A stretch of 64,000 bases of DNA from Salinimicrobium sp. TH3 (GTDB lineage Bacteria > Bacteroidota > Bacteroidia > Flavobacteriales > Flavobacteriaceae): positions 124,001-188,000 of the forward strand of contig NZ_JAPONB010000001.1 of the NCBI RefSeq assembly GCF_026676115.1, written 5' to 3'. Under the pieces are notes generated by a model. The model saw nothing but the letters and a program-made list of their open reading frames with translations, was not told the origin of the DNA and did not search any database. The translations under genes were made by a program, and so were the position numbers. This document shows positions 34,217 through 43,212 of this stretch, one piece after another. The stretch's first letter is position 1. Each line of letters starts with the position of its first letter.

Positions 34217-36529
34217 ATGTCGAAACAAATTCTGGCAGGAATTGCCTTATTAATAATTATTTCAGGAGTTATTTGGAGCTTTTCCGGCACCAGGCCACAG
34301 GTGGATGTGAGCAAAGAAGTACCGGCCGGTCAATTTTCTACTGCACGGGCTTTTGAGCATGTGGAGGCCTTGGCACAGGAGCCGCATTATGTGGGTAGTG
34401 CTGCCCATTCCAAAGCGCGCAATTACATTGTGAATGAACTTGAGAAGCTGGGGCTGCTAATAGAAATGCAGGAAGGCTTCTCCCTCAACAGGGAAGGCAC
34501 CCTTGTGCGGGCGCAAAATATCCTGGCGCGAATTAAAGGTACGGGAGACGGTCCTGCGCTGCTTCTTATGTCCCATTATGACAGTGCGATGCATTCTTCG
34601 CCCGGGGCAAGTGATGCCGCCAGTGGCGTCGCAACCATTCTTGAAGGGATTCGTGCCTACCGGGCTTCGGGAAAAGTGCCTGAAAATGATATCATACTGC
34701 TTTTTACCGATGCCGAAGAGTTAGGTCTTAATGGCGCCGATCTTTTCACTGAAGATCATCCCTGGGCCAAAGAAGTGGGGCTGGCGCTCAATTTTGAGTC
34801 TCGTGGCAGCGGGGGGAATTCTTTTATGCTGCTTGAGACCAACAGCGGGAACCGGACTTTGATTAATCATTTTTCAGAAGCCGGGGTGCAATTCCCGGTT
34901 ACCAATTCCCTCGCTTACAGCGTGTATAAAATGTTGCCCAATGATACAGATCTCACGGTATTGCGGGAGCAGGGAAATATCAATGGTTTCAACTTTGCTT
35001 TTATTGACGATCATTTCGATTATCATACTGCAACAGATATTCCCGAAAACCTGGATCTGCGAACCCTGGCTCACCAGGGGAGTTACCTTATGCCCTTACT
35101 TAATTATTCGGCGTCGGTCCCGTTGAATAATTTTTCTTCGGAAGAAGATGTGCTCTTTTTTAATCTTCCGGGATTCAATTTTATAAAATATCCCTACAGT
35201 TGGATCATGCCCATGGTCATCCTTTCATTTACCTTGCTGCTTGGAGTGATCATTTATGGTATGCTGAAGCGGAGGCTGGAAGTAAAACCTATGGTAAAAG
35301 GATTTTTGCCTTTGCTGCTGTCGCTGTTCCTGGCCGGGCTATTGGGCTATTTCTTTTGGGAATTGGTACTGTGGTTCTACCCGCAGTACAAAGAAATGGA
35401 ACACGGCTTTACCTATAACGGCTACTGGTATATTGGAGCAGTCATTTTTCTTTCTCTCGCTGTGTGTTTCTATGTCTATCACAAGTTTAGAAAACCGCAG
35501 AATTCCCGTCAATTATTGGTAGCACCTCTCCTTTTGTGGTGGGTGATAATTCTTTTGGCCGCAGTTTACCTTAAAGGTGCCGCATATTTCATTATTCCGG
35601 TGTTTTTTGGCATCATCCAGCTGTTGATCATGATTTTTGACCCTAAATGGAAGCTGCCTATAGTGGCATTTTTTAGTCTGCCGGCGATATTTATCCTTAT
35701 GCCCTTTATAGTCTCTTTTCCGGTGGCATTGGGCCTGGGCATGCTTGTACTTACCGCGGTCCTGGTGAATCTATTGTTCGTACTGCTTTGGCCGGTTTTT
35801 GGAGCCTTCAGAAATAATCAGTTATTAGGTTTTCTGAGTTTTCTTGTTTTTATGGTGCTTTTTGTGATCGCACACTTTAAATCAGATTTTAATGAAGATC
35901 GTCCCCGTCCCAACAGTCTGGTGTACCTGGCCGATAAAGATGCGGGCGTTGCCACCTGGAATACCTATGAAGAAATACTGGATGATTATACTGCACCATA
36001 TTTTGAAAATGCTGTAGAGGCACAGCAAAAGCACTGGTTTGGCAGCAAGAATGGCAGTAATTTTAGTAAAACGGCGGTCGCGCCACAAATTATGCTTCCA
36101 GAACCCTATGTTTCGGTTCAAAAAGCTGTCATTGAACCCGAAGGTGAGGATATATATAACATAAAGATCGCGCCCAACCGGGATATTAACAGAATTGAAC
36201 TTTTTGCCGACAAAGAAATTGATTTTAATTATTTTAAAGCCAATGCAAAAGAAGCGGGAGATTTGCGGCCTGGCAGCAGTGACCTGCATGTACATAAAAA
36301 TCGCTGGTGGGATAACCTGTTGGCATATTACGCGGTGAGTAAAGACACTTTACGGTTGGAGCTTAGTGTGAAAGAAGGAATACATCCCGAAATCACTCTT
36401 TTGGAAGCTTCATATGACCTGCATGAGAATATGCAGTTACAGGTGCCTGCGCGTGCAGATGATATGATCCCAAGACCTTTTGTACTAAATGACGCCATTG
36501 TGGTGAAAAGAACGTTTAAATTGGAGTAA
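34217..36529 (+). CDS. M28 family metallopeptidase with membrane domain
   Basis: The 770-residue protein has an N-terminal anchor helix (8-20), then an M28 aminopeptidase domain with H120-x-D122 (LMSHYDS), bridging D133 (GASDAASG) and the acidic DAEELG pair near 166-169. From about residue 330 it has some eight membrane helices and a soluble C-terminal domain (about 580-770). The layout resembles the ER aminopeptidase ERMP1 and its bacterial relatives. The catalytic domain should face the periplasm. A TATATTTG word lies at 34205-34212, only a few bases before the ATG, so a near-leaderless mRNA is possible. Confidence 0.88.
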   Translation: MSKQILAGIALLIIISGVIWSFSGTRPQVDVSKEVPAGQFSTARAFEHVEALAQEPHYVGSAAHSKARNYIVNELEKLGLLIEMQEGFSLNREGTLVRAQNILARIKGTGDGPALLLMSHYDSAMHSSPGASDAASGVATILEGIRAYRASGKVPENDIILLFTDAEELGLNGADLFTEDHPWAKEVGLALNFESRGSGGNSFMLLETNSGNRTLINHFSEAGVQFPVTNSLAYSVYKMLPNDTDLTVLREQGNINGFNFAFIDDHFDYHTATDIPENLDLRTLAHQGSYLMPLLNYSASVPLNNFSSEEDVLFFNLPGFNFIKYPYSWIMPMVILSFTLLLGVIIYGMLKRRLEVKPMVKGFLPLLLSLFLAGLLGYFFWELVLWFYPQYKEMEHGFTYNGYWYIGAVIFLSLAVCFYVYHKFRKPQNSRQLLVAPLLLWWVIILLAAVYLKGAAYFIIPVFFGIIQLLIMIFDPKWKLPIVAFFSLPAIFILMPFIVSFPVALGLGMLVLTAVLVNLLFVLLWPVFGAFRNNQLLGFLSFLVFMVLFVIAHFKSDFNEDRPRPNSLVYLADKDAGVATWNTYEEILDDYTAPYFENAVEAQQKHWFGSKNGSNFSKTAVAPQIMLPEPYVSVQKAVIEPEGEDIYNIKIAPNRDINRIELFADKEIDFNYFKANAKEAGDLRPGSSDLHVHKNRWWDNLLAYYAVSKDTLRLELSVKEGIHPEITLLEASYDLHENMQLQVPARADDMIPRPFVLNDAIVVKRTFKLE

Positions 36530-36632
36530 GTTTTAAATTTGAACCAAGAAACCAGAACCAAGAATCAAGATGGCTAAACCCGATATTGGAATTTGGTGCC
36601 TGGAATTTTGAATTTCATTTAAATCCTTAGAC

Positions 36633-37448
36633 ATTATACATTTAAACAAAATATCAATTCTCGGAACCGGCTGGCTGGGACTACCGCTGGCTAAAATGCT
36701 TCTTGCTGAAGGTCTTTCGGTTAAAGGCTCCACCACCTCTGTAGATAAACTGCCTCTTTTGAGAAATGCCGGAATTGAGGGATTTCAGCTGAAGGTTGCT
36801 GCGGAAGGAATTAAAGGAGATATAGAAGGTTTTCTGGCTTTGACCGATGTCCTGGTGGTAGATTTCCCGCCGGGACTCCGCAAAGATCCGAAATCTGATT
36901 ATTCGGGGGCTATTACAAAGCTGGGGCGGGCAATAGAAACTTCAGGGGTCAAAAAGGTTATTTTTATCTCCTCGATTTCAGTTTATGAGGAAACAGAAAG
37001 CTTTACCATATATACCGAAGATCATGAACCTAACGCAATTTCAGCTTCGGGCAGGGAGATCATTTCCGCAGAAAAAATACTGTCCCAAAATCCCGTTTTT
37101 GACACCACAGTGATTCGCTTTGGCGGACTTATTGGCGCGGGAAGGCACCCGGTGAAATATCTCGCCGGCAGAAGTGGACTCGCAAATCCACTGGGGCCCG
37201 TGAATCTTATTCATTTGAAAGATTGCCTGCAGGTGATAAAAAAGGTACTCGAAAATGACATTTTTGGAGAGGAATATAACGCTGTTTTTCCGCTAAATCC
37301 ACCACGGGAGAAGTATTACGGCGAAAAAGCCCGGGAAGCGGGGCTGGAAATTCCGGAATTTGATCATTCTAAACCTTCTGTTGGAAAAATAATCTCAGCA
37401 TCCAAAGTGATGCGGGAGCTGCAGTATAAGTTTTCAGAAGGAATTTGA
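36633..37448 (+). CDS. NAD(P)-binding SDR-like protein without a canonical start codon
   Basis: The frame encodes NKISILGTGWLGLPLAKMLL, a Rossmann start with GxGxxG, then KKVIFISSISVYEETE and LVVDFPPG, typical of the NAD-dependent epimerase-like proteins of this family. The motif lies upstream of the first ATG (36696), so that ATG cannot be the true start. Between the in-frame TGA at 36609 and the motif there is no ATG, GTG or TTG; the candidates are ATT 36633, ATA 36636 or TTA 36642. Either a rare start is used or the gene has lost its start. A degenerate repeat (TTTGGTGCCTGGAATTTTGA) abuts the 5' end. The rest is intact, 250 residues from the ATG. Confidence 0.7.
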   Translation: MIHLNKISILGTGWLGLPLAKMLLAEGLSVKGSTTSVDKLPLLRNAGIEGFQLKVAAEGIKGDIEGFLALTDVLVVDFPPGLRKDPKSDYSGAITKLGRAIETSGVKKVIFISSISVYEETESFTIYTEDHEPNAISASGREIISAEKILSQNPVFDTTVIRFGGLIGAGRHPVKYLAGRSGLANPLGPVNLIHLKDCLQVIKKVLENDIFGEEYNAVFPLNPPREKYYGEKAREAGLEIPEFDHSKPSVGKIISASKVMRELQYKFSEGI

Positions 37449-37591
37449 TCAATAAACAGAGATAAAACTGCCCTTGTTATAACCTGAACCCACCGTGATT
37501 CCTCCCACGGCCTAAATCCACTAAACCACATTACTCCGCAGGGGCATAAGCGGTATGATCCTTGAATATATAGTTAATAAATTTATAGATC

Positions 37592-37603
37592 ATGAAAAAC
37601 TAA
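37592..37603 (+). other. Original start with stop codon at codon 4 (signal peptide broken)
   Basis: ATG 37592 opens M-K-N and meets TAA at 37601-37603. The same frame then continues T-I-L-I-A-G-V-F-F-L-M-S-G-F-S-A-F-A-Q, a typical signal peptide ending at AQ, straight into the repeat protein. The native form was probably MKKLTILIAG-like. Confidence 0.75.
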
Positions 37604-37633
37604 ACCATATTAATTGCAGGAGTATTTTTTCTG

Positions 37634-38170
37634 ATGTCAGGATTTTCGGCATTTGCGCAGAATAAGAACAAAGAAAACAAGGCGGAGTTCAGGGAACGCA
37701 AGGAAATGGCTAAAGAAGCCAGAAAAGACGATAAGGCCCTTGAAAAATTATACCGCAAGAGAGCAAGGGAGGAAGCTAAATGGCACCGGGAACGTGAAAG
37801 GGAATTAGCAAAATTGTACCGCGAAGAAAGAAAAGATGCAGCCGAAGCCTACCGTGAAATGGCCAAAGCCGATGCCGAATTCTACCGCAAGAGAGCGAAA
37901 GAAGCTGAAGAAAGAGCCAGGGAAATGCGCAAACGCGACAATGAATTTGAACGGGAACGTGCAAAAGAAGAGGCTGAGTATTACCGTGAACTTGCAAAAG
38001 AGGCGGCAGAACGGGAAAGGGAGCTTCAAAAAGACAAAGCCGAATGGAACAGGGAAAAAGCTTTGAAAGCGGCCGAATGGCACCGGGAGCAGGCTAAAAA
38101 AGCAGACAGGCGGGAGATAGAATTACAAAAAAAGAACCGTGGTATCATAAGTAAAGGTGGAAATAAGTAG
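37634..38170 (+). CDS. Coiled-coil protein of twelve 11-residue repeats
   Basis: From ATG 37634 the frame gives 178 residues: the tail of a signal peptide (SGFSAFAQ), a short basic segment, then about twelve tandem 11-residue units such as EAYREMAKADA, EFYRKRAKEAE, EYYRELAKEAA, EWNREKALKAA and EWHREQAKKAD. The consensus is [EK]-aromatic-x-R-[EK]-x-A-K-x-A-x. Such hendecads form straight or right-handed coiled coils or single helices. The mature protein is very rich in K, R, E and A and was meant for the periplasm. The premature stop at 37601 removes the start of its signal peptide, so it may now be unexported, or a pseudogene. Confidence 0.75.
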   Translation: MSGFSAFAQNKNKENKAEFRERKEMAKEARKDDKALEKLYRKRAREEAKWHRERERELAKLYREERKDAAEAYREMAKADAEFYRKRAKEAEERAREMRKRDNEFERERAKEEAEYYRELAKEAAERERELQKDKAEWNREKALKAAEWHREQAKKADRREIELQKKNRGIISKGGNK

Positions 38171-38190
38171 ACTTTGAAAATAAATAATTA

Positions 38191-38216
38191 AAAAGCCGGC
38201 AATTCGCCGGCTTTTT
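38191..38216. terminator. Intrinsic terminator
   Basis: AAAAGCCGGC pairs with GCCGGCTTTT around AATTC, followed by T residues. It lies 20 bases after the stop of the hendecad-repeat gene and is one of the strongest terminators in the window. Confidence 0.88.
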
Positions 38217-38474
38217 GGTTTTTATAGATCTGCTTTATCGGCACGGATTACAAATCCGCGCCATCTGTATCCCTGTTGTGAAATTTCTTTAGATGACATT
38301 GGTCTTCGGCGAACACCCCTTCTCCAATCACTAATTAACTAATCTCTAATTAACCAATCTCCAATCAACCTTCTTGTAATTTGGTGCTTATTGTCTTAAT
38401 AACTTTTAAATTTATGAGTTGCTTCCCTCTCCTGTTTTTTTAGATTTGAAGTTTCGAAAAACCAGAGGAAACCT

Positions 38475-38831
38475 ATGAGCGCATTTGTGATAAGTAAAAG
38501 AGATAATGGAAATTACAAGTTCACTTTTGCCTCCCGCAAGGGAAAGACCATCTTTACCAGTATCTCCTGCAGGGAGAAATCTGATTGTGAGAAGATCATA
38601 GAGACCATTCAAAATGATCTTGATTCTTTCACTTTTAGAAAAGCCAGGACAGGCTCGGGGAAATATTTCTTCAGGATCACCCGCGGCGGATTCGTTCTCG
38701 CCACCAGCCGTAAATTCTCTACAGAACTTATGCTGCAAAAAGGGATCGACCAGTTCCTAAAATATGGAACCGATGCTGAAACCCTTGACTTTTCAATTAG
38801 TGATGATGTTTTTGCCGAAGTTGAGGAATGA
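38475..38831 (+). CDS. YegP family protein (DUF1508)
   Basis: The 118-residue protein has two DUF1508 units: FVISKRDNGNYKFTFASRKGKTIFTS (1-30) and FTFRKARTGSGKYFFRITRGGFVLATS (about 54-80). The first ends with a helix rich in charged residues, as in YegP. The family is small, cytosolic and of unknown function. The upstream 300 bases hold only the terminator and AT-rich CTAATTAACCAATC words. Confidence 0.85.
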   Translation: MSAFVISKRDNGNYKFTFASRKGKTIFTSISCREKSDCEKIIETIQNDLDSFTFRKARTGSGKYFFRITRGGFVLATSRKFSTELMLQKGIDQFLKYGTDAETLDFSISDDVFAEVEE

Positions 38832-38963
38832 TCATTAACAATTTACAACTAACAATTTTGTTAGCCATTAATGGTTTTTCTGAAAGAGGTCTGGTTTAAC
38901 TTAGGAATCCGGTAAGGAAGAAAATTTAAAATTTATCTCATATTTACAATCTTAAATATTGAA

Positions 38964-40112
38964 ATGAAGAAACTATTTTTTCTTTTAGTGGTGCTATTTC
39001 CAGGTATTTTATCAGCTCAAATAGAAGATCATGTTTATGAATTATCGGACTCTTCAAGCATCCTTTCTGAAAAGGTAAAGAATATTATTTCCAGGAATAT
39101 TGACAACAAGCAGTTTGTGTTTTTGGGAGAATCTTTTCACAGATCTGGAGCAGATCTAAGAAAGAAAACAGATTTTGTCAAATATCTGGTGAAGGAGGAA
39201 GGTTTTGAAAATATCATCTTTGAATCAGATTTTTATGCGCTCTATAATGAACATCACCAGTCCCATCTCTATGCTATCTGGTCTCAGGCTGAACAATGTC
39301 AGGAACTTTTTAAGTTTCTAGAAGAGCATAGGGTTAGCATTTGGGGTGTAGATAACAGATTTCATTCTTCTTATTCCAAAAAATCCTTTCCGGGCGACCT
39401 GGAGAAGTTTCTGGAAATTGAAGGAATAGATTTCAGCAGTAGATATATATCCATTGTGCGCCAGATCCTAAAATCTGAATTCAAGGCTAATGATCTCATT
39501 GCTCCTGAGGATCTGCTTTATTTTGATGATGAAACTGAAAAGATACTCACTCATCCAAACCTTCACAAGAATAACTTCTGGCTACAGGCTATCAAAAATT
39601 TAAAAAGTTCCTCTATTGTCTACAGGTCAAAGAATATAAAATTGTCAATTGCTGAAAGAGACCGGCAGATGGCTGAAAACCTCAGCTTTTTCGCAAATAA
39701 ATATCCCGATAAAAAATTTATAGTCTGGGCGGCTAATGCACATATTGCAAGGACAGATAGTGAATACATGGGAGAGAAAACTATGGGAGTTGAATTTTTA
39801 AAGGCCAATCCCGATAACTCTTACCACATCGCCTTCGCTTCAATAAAAATGCCTTACCGGAAGACGAAAAAGATCGAGAGAAAAAGAAAATCCCGGAAGA
39901 ATCTCCTGCACTACCTGCCAGATATTCATAAGGACTACTTTATGGACACCAAAGAGATTAGAAGCAAATATCCAGAGTTAGCGGGTTCACCTTATTATGC
40001 CAAATTATGGAGTGCCGGGAAAAGGCATTTAAAAACGGAGTGGCTCCGGCATTTCGATGCAATTGTTTTTATAGAAGATGGAGAGCTGGCTGAATACATC
40101 CCTCTAAAATAA
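38964..40112 (+). CDS. Erythromycin esterase-like (EreA/ChaN-like) secreted protein
   Basis: The 382-residue protein has a signal peptide ending LSAQ. The mature part contains FLGESFHRSGADLRKKTDFVKYLVKEEGFENIIFESDFYALYNE, the pattern of erythromycin-esterase-like proteins (GE-x-x-H near the start and E-S in ESDF). Later comes KFIVWAANAHIART, with a conserved HxxR-like active-site segment. The family includes macrolide esterases, but many members have other, unknown hydrolase roles, and export argues against cytosolic macrolide resistance here. The tail is basic (RKTKKIERKRKSRK). Confidence 0.72.
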   Translation: MKKLFFLLVVLFPGILSAQIEDHVYELSDSSSILSEKVKNIISRNIDNKQFVFLGESFHRSGADLRKKTDFVKYLVKEEGFENIIFESDFYALYNEHHQSHLYAIWSQAEQCQELFKFLEEHRVSIWGVDNRFHSSYSKKSFPGDLEKFLEIEGIDFSSRYISIVRQILKSEFKANDLIAPEDLLYFDDETEKILTHPNLHKNNFWLQAIKNLKSSSIVYRSKNIKLSIAERDRQMAENLSFFANKYPDKKFIVWAANAHIARTDSEYMGEKTMGVEFLKANPDNSYHIAFASIKMPYRKTKKIERKRKSRKNLLHYLPDIHKDYFMDTKEIRSKYPELAGSPYYAKLWSAGKRHLKTEWLRHFDAIVFIEDGELAEYIPLK

Positions 40113-40114
40113 TA

Positions 40115-40306
40115 TTAATTGCTGAGGACCACATTCACGGCAAGATCTTTCATCGGGAATGACATAATTCGCTTTAGGTCTTCGGGAGATTTCCAGCTTC
40201 CTCCATAGTACCACCAAAGCAGATCCCCGTCACCTTCTTTCACCATTCCCAGCTGCGGTTGGTATATGTATTTAATGGATTTCCCCTCTTCATAATTTCT
40301 GTTCAT
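40115..40306 (-). CDS. Hypothetical protein; frame open further upstream without start
   Basis: From ATG 40306 there are 63 residues (YIYQPQLGMVKEGDGDLLWWYYGG). The same frame is open upstream to 40444 (QKNLIIETEKGREEITLDL and LENGFFIVLERIYQEEYRQ), which looks like real protein, giving 109 residues without a normal start codon. The first upstream codon is the TAA that ends the gene at 40445. So this is either a 5'-damaged gene or the former C-terminal part of its neighbour. No family recognised. Confidence 0.5.
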   Translation of the reverse strand: MNRNYEEGKSIKYIYQPQLGMVKEGDGDLLWWYYGGSWKSPEDLKRIMSFPMKDLAVNVVLSN

Positions 40307-40444
40307 CTGCCTGTATTCCTCCTGATAGATCCTCTCCAGGACTATAAAGAAACCATTTTCGAGAACCTGAACTTTTTCACTGGTTAGATCAAGAGTGATC
40401 TCTTCCCGGCCCTTTTCGGTTTCGATAATTAAATTCTTCTGTAA

Positions 40445-40819
40445 TTATGGTTTTTGAGAAAATAAATGCGGCTGTCTTATGTATGAAGCGAAAATGGTCG
40501 CCATAAGAATTAGGATCACGACCTCAGATGGTTTTCCTTTATACATATGGATCAGAACAATGAAAATCATATATAAAACCAGCATGGAAGTGCCTATCAA
40601 AATGGTTTTTCTGTATAAGAACAGCCCGGTTCCAACTAACAGAAAAGTGCCGGCGATGATCATCACAACAGCACTTTCTACGATTTTTCCGGTTTGATAT
40701 GGATTGAGTAATTTATCCAGAGCGTTTGGAATATAGTAAAGAGTGATTACCAGTGAAGGTAACCAGATCAATATGCTGCTAAGGGTTTTTTGTTTTCCTG
40801 CTGTTTTTTGTTCGGTCAA
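40445..40819 (-). CDS. DoxX-like small membrane protein
   Basis: The protein has four helices (SILIWLPSLVITLYYIPNALD, VVMIIAGTFLLVGTGLFLY, ILIGTSMLVLYMIFIVLIH and EVVILILMATIFASYI), with LDKLLNPYQTGK after helix 1. This arrangement resembles DoxX-like or DUF-type four-helix proteins. I prefer the TTG at 40819 (TEQKTAGKQKT), though the frame is open to TTG 40894. It ends at TAA 40445-40447, and the same frame continues past it into the preceding entry. Function unknown. Confidence 0.6.
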   Translation of the reverse strand: MTEQKTAGKQKTLSSILIWLPSLVITLYYIPNALDKLLNPYQTGKIVESAVVMIIAGTFLLVGTGLFLYRKTILIGTSMLVLYMIFIVLIHMYKGKPSEVVILILMATIFASYIRQPHLFSQKP

Positions 40820-40910
40820 AATTTGAGGTTTAGATATTTCTGAAAGTTGTTTATCGAAGTTTTGTTTAAATACAGTACTGGCTGCTGAGCCCAATCATTT
40901 TCTGTCGGCC

Positions 40911-41393
40911 TCAGGCTTCAGCAGGCGCTAATTCTAATATTCCGGAGATCAAAGTCTTATATTCCTGAACTTGCCTCTCAAACTCCTTCTTTAAATGTAG
41001 TCCGATAAAGACCCCTGTTGCTAATAAAATTCCTCCTATTATCCACATATATGTATCAGAACTATACTCCAGGACCATCCCGCTTAACAGGCCTAATCCT
41101 AAAATAAGATGGCCGTAAAGCAGTACTTTTGATAACGGGTGTAACCTGAAATCAATTTTTACATCAGTCTTGTTCTGAGGATCTGCAGTGAATAATTTTC
41201 CGTTTACAATAAGATTATTTTGAATATTTATTTCAAATCCCAGAAGCATCCTTTTCCGGATCTTAAATTTCACCGCTTCCTTTTTATCAGAATTCACTTT
41301 AAATACAAATCCTTTAGTCCCACCAAGGGATGATTCTAATCTTCTGCTGACCTCTTTAGGATCATTTTTTACTTGAAAATTCCATGCTTTCAT
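40911..41393 (-). CDS. Membrane protein of unknown function
   Basis: The 160-residue protein has a soluble N-terminal half (FQVKNDPKEVSRRLESSLGG, NNLIVNGKLF) and two C-terminal transmembrane helices (VLLYGHLILGLGLLSGMVLEY and MWIIGGILLATGVFIGLHL) followed by a charged tail. The N-terminal half looks like a small beta domain of the type that reads membrane or ligand states. No name can be given. It lies between two other small membrane proteins on the same strand, in an AT-rich stretch. Confidence 0.65.
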   Translation of the reverse strand: MKAWNFQVKNDPKEVSRRLESSLGGTKGFVFKVNSDKKEAVKFKIRKRMLLGFEINIQNNLIVNGKLFTADPQNKTDVKIDFRLHPLSKVLLYGHLILGLGLLSGMVLEYSSDTYMWIIGGILLATGVFIGLHLKKEFERQVQEYKTLISGILELAPAEA

Positions 41394-41471
41394 GTTATTA
41401 TTTTAGGGTTTGTCTACTGGCAGAGAGAGGTTTAGTAATAGTTCTAACAAGTTTGTCGAGATTCCTTTCAA

Positions 41472-42053
41472 CTATTTAAAGATCCGGAATGCCGGTACGA
41501 ATCTGGATTTTTGTTCCTTATAGATCCTTATGCTGTTGATAAGAATTACTGCAAAATTGTAGAAATATAGAATTATTAGCGGAATATAGAACAGTAGAAT
41601 GCTTCCTGGACTTAGCGTGGTAAGCCCGCTAAAAAAGCCGAAGAACATCAGAATAAAACAAGAGAAAAAAATAATGCACCAGGTGATCTCGAAGTTCATA
41701 ATGGATTTACCGAGTTCATTCACCTTTTTTAATTTGTCCTTTTTAAGAATCCAGAAAATGAGGGGAATAATTACCCCCAGGATCGGAAAGAATAGAAATC
41801 CCATGGCAGACAAACACATTAGAGTGAGATATCCTTTATCTTCAGTTACCTGCCAGTCGATTATTTCATCGGGGGTGGTTTCCAGGGCACGAGCTAATCT
41901 TTTTAAAGAATCTCCCCGGGGAACAGTCTCATTGTTTTCAACCCGTTGAATTGTCCTTAAACTGAGGCCGGAATTTTCTGCCAGCAGTTCCTGCGTCAGG
42001 CCGTTTTGTTTTCTAAGTTCTTTTACTCTTTTAGATATTTTTTGATCTTTCAT
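41472..42053 (-). CDS. XRE-family regulator with membrane domain
   Basis: The 193-residue protein starts at ATG 42053 with an HTH_3 domain (ISKRVKELRKQNGLTQELLAENSGLSLRTIQRVENNETVPR, residues 5-45). It continues with a DUF4870-like set of three to four membrane helices (YLTLMCLSAMGFLFFPILGVIIPLI and beyond). Such fusions place a DNA-binding head on a membrane anchor. It may regulate the adjacent small membrane proteins 40445-41393 on the same strand. The upstream 45 in-frame bases are not needed. Confidence 0.82.
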   Translation of the reverse strand: MKDQKISKRVKELRKQNGLTQELLAENSGLSLRTIQRVENNETVPRGDSLKRLARALETTPDEIIDWQVTEDKGYLTLMCLSAMGFLFFPILGVIIPLIFWILKKDKLKKVNELGKSIMNFEITWCIIFFSCFILMFFGFFSGLTTLSPGSILLFYIPLIILYFYNFAVILINSIRIYKEQKSRFVPAFRIFK

Positions 42054-42161
42054 TTCTATGATTTTGTGTAGAGCAAAAGTATTCTGTGAAGCAATCAAAG
42101 TGTTGCGTCTTTGCTACGACATTTTACCGTCATAAGTGTCAGATTAGTTAAAATAAAGGCT

Positions 42162-42620
42162 CTAAGGCTCTATCTGCACAATTACTTCTTTTGAGAGATT
42201 GCCGGTGTGGGTACCAATAATGGTTTCATACTTTAGGATTTGTCCTGCAGAAAAAAGGTTTGAAGGGATCATGATGTCAATATCCTTCACATGCCTGGTA
42301 GCGCCATTGTCATGCTGGTAGAATCCTCCCATGGGAACTTCATTGGTGATCTCTATTCTCTCTCCCTCATCGATTGTCCTGAAGAACCTGGGCGGATTAC
42401 CATCGTTGGATTGAGTTCTAATCTGTAGGATCAGGGGTTTTTCAGGAGTGGTGAAAGAGGCGAATATAGTGTCTCCTGTTACTTCCTGCTTATTATTGTG
42501 GCCATAGTCATCAAAAGTGGCATACTCTATCCAACTTTCACTATAATCAAGTTCATTACTACAGGATGCGGATAATAGCGGCAATGAAAGAATGAGAATA
42601 AAAAGTGCTGATCTTTTCAT
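42162..42620 (-). CDS. Lipoprotein of unknown function
   Basis: The 152-residue protein has a type II signal peptide (MKRSALFILILSLPLLSASC, lipobox LSAS-C at residue 20). The mature part looks beta-rich (ILQIRTQSNDGNPP, ERIEITNEVPMGGFYQHD, VKDIDIMIPSNLFSAGQIL). It lies 28 bases downstream of an outer-membrane-like protein on the same strand and may be its partner. No family recognised. Confidence 0.75.
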   Translation of the reverse strand: MKRSALFILILSLPLLSASCSNELDYSESWIEYATFDDYGHNNKQEVTGDTIFASFTTPEKPLILQIRTQSNDGNPPRFFRTIDEGERIEITNEVPMGGFYQHDNGATRHVKDIDIMIPSNLFSAGQILKYETIIGTHTGNLSKEVIVQIEP

Positions 42621-42648
42621 GGATGTTCTTTTTATTTTTTAATATTGA

Positions 42649-43212
42649 TTAAAACCTGTAGCCAATCCTCAAATGTAGATTGATGGCAGCGTCATGTTTA
42701 TTCTCAAAAAAGTCTGAACTGCCGGTGAGGTAGTACTGGTACCCAAATCCAATTCCTGTTTCGTACGTAAAATGGTCGCCCAGATGTCTCCTTATTCCCC
42801 AGGTTGGCACAATGGAAATGTCACTGGCAACACTAATATTGTCGTAATTTGAAATTACAAACCAGTCGGGGTGATAGCTGGTTTTTAAAGAGAGGAAGTT
42901 GCCGCTGTTCCCGTCTGTTCTTCTGGATTTTCTCTGTCTCTTGTTGAGGTTGTAGTACCATCGTGGCTCAAGGCTTATCACCGGAGCCAGTAAAAAGCCA
43001 ACGTTGTCATAATAACTGCCGGCAAATAATCCGGTGTCAAAGCCAAGTTCACTTCTCAGCGCGATCTCCTCAGAAAGGGCAGCCTCATTATGAAACCAGA
43101 GGCCCAAAATTCCACTCTGGATACCGTAGGTGGATTGCTCTACACTGGCATTTTGGGAATGAGCAAAAAAAGGAATAGCACAGAAGACAAGGGACAGGAA
43201 AAAATTTTTCAT
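42649..43212 (-). CDS. Outer membrane beta-barrel-like protein
   Basis: The 187-residue protein starts at ATG 43212 with a signal peptide ending FFAHSQ. The mature part alternates polar and hydrophobic residues with many aromatic residues (GIQSGILGLWFHNEAALSEE, FTYETGIGFGYQYYL) and ends in LHLRIGYRF, a terminal aromatic typical of outer membrane barrels. A small eight-stranded barrel is likely. It is followed by a lipoprotein gene. Function unknown. Confidence 0.75.
   Translation of the reverse strand: MKNFFLSLVFCAIPFFAHSQNASVEQSTYGIQSGILGLWFHNEAALSEEIALRSELGFDTGLFAGSYYDNVGFLLAPVISLEPRWYYNLNKRQRKSRRTDGNSGNFLSLKTSYHPDWFVISNYDNISVASDISIVPTWGIRRHLGDHFTYETGIGFGYQYYLTGSSDFFENKHDAAINLHLRIGYRF

Noticed and set aside
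38964-40112. Macrolide resistance gene
   Set aside because: It is only distantly like erythromycin esterases and has a signal peptide; a resistance role is not supported.
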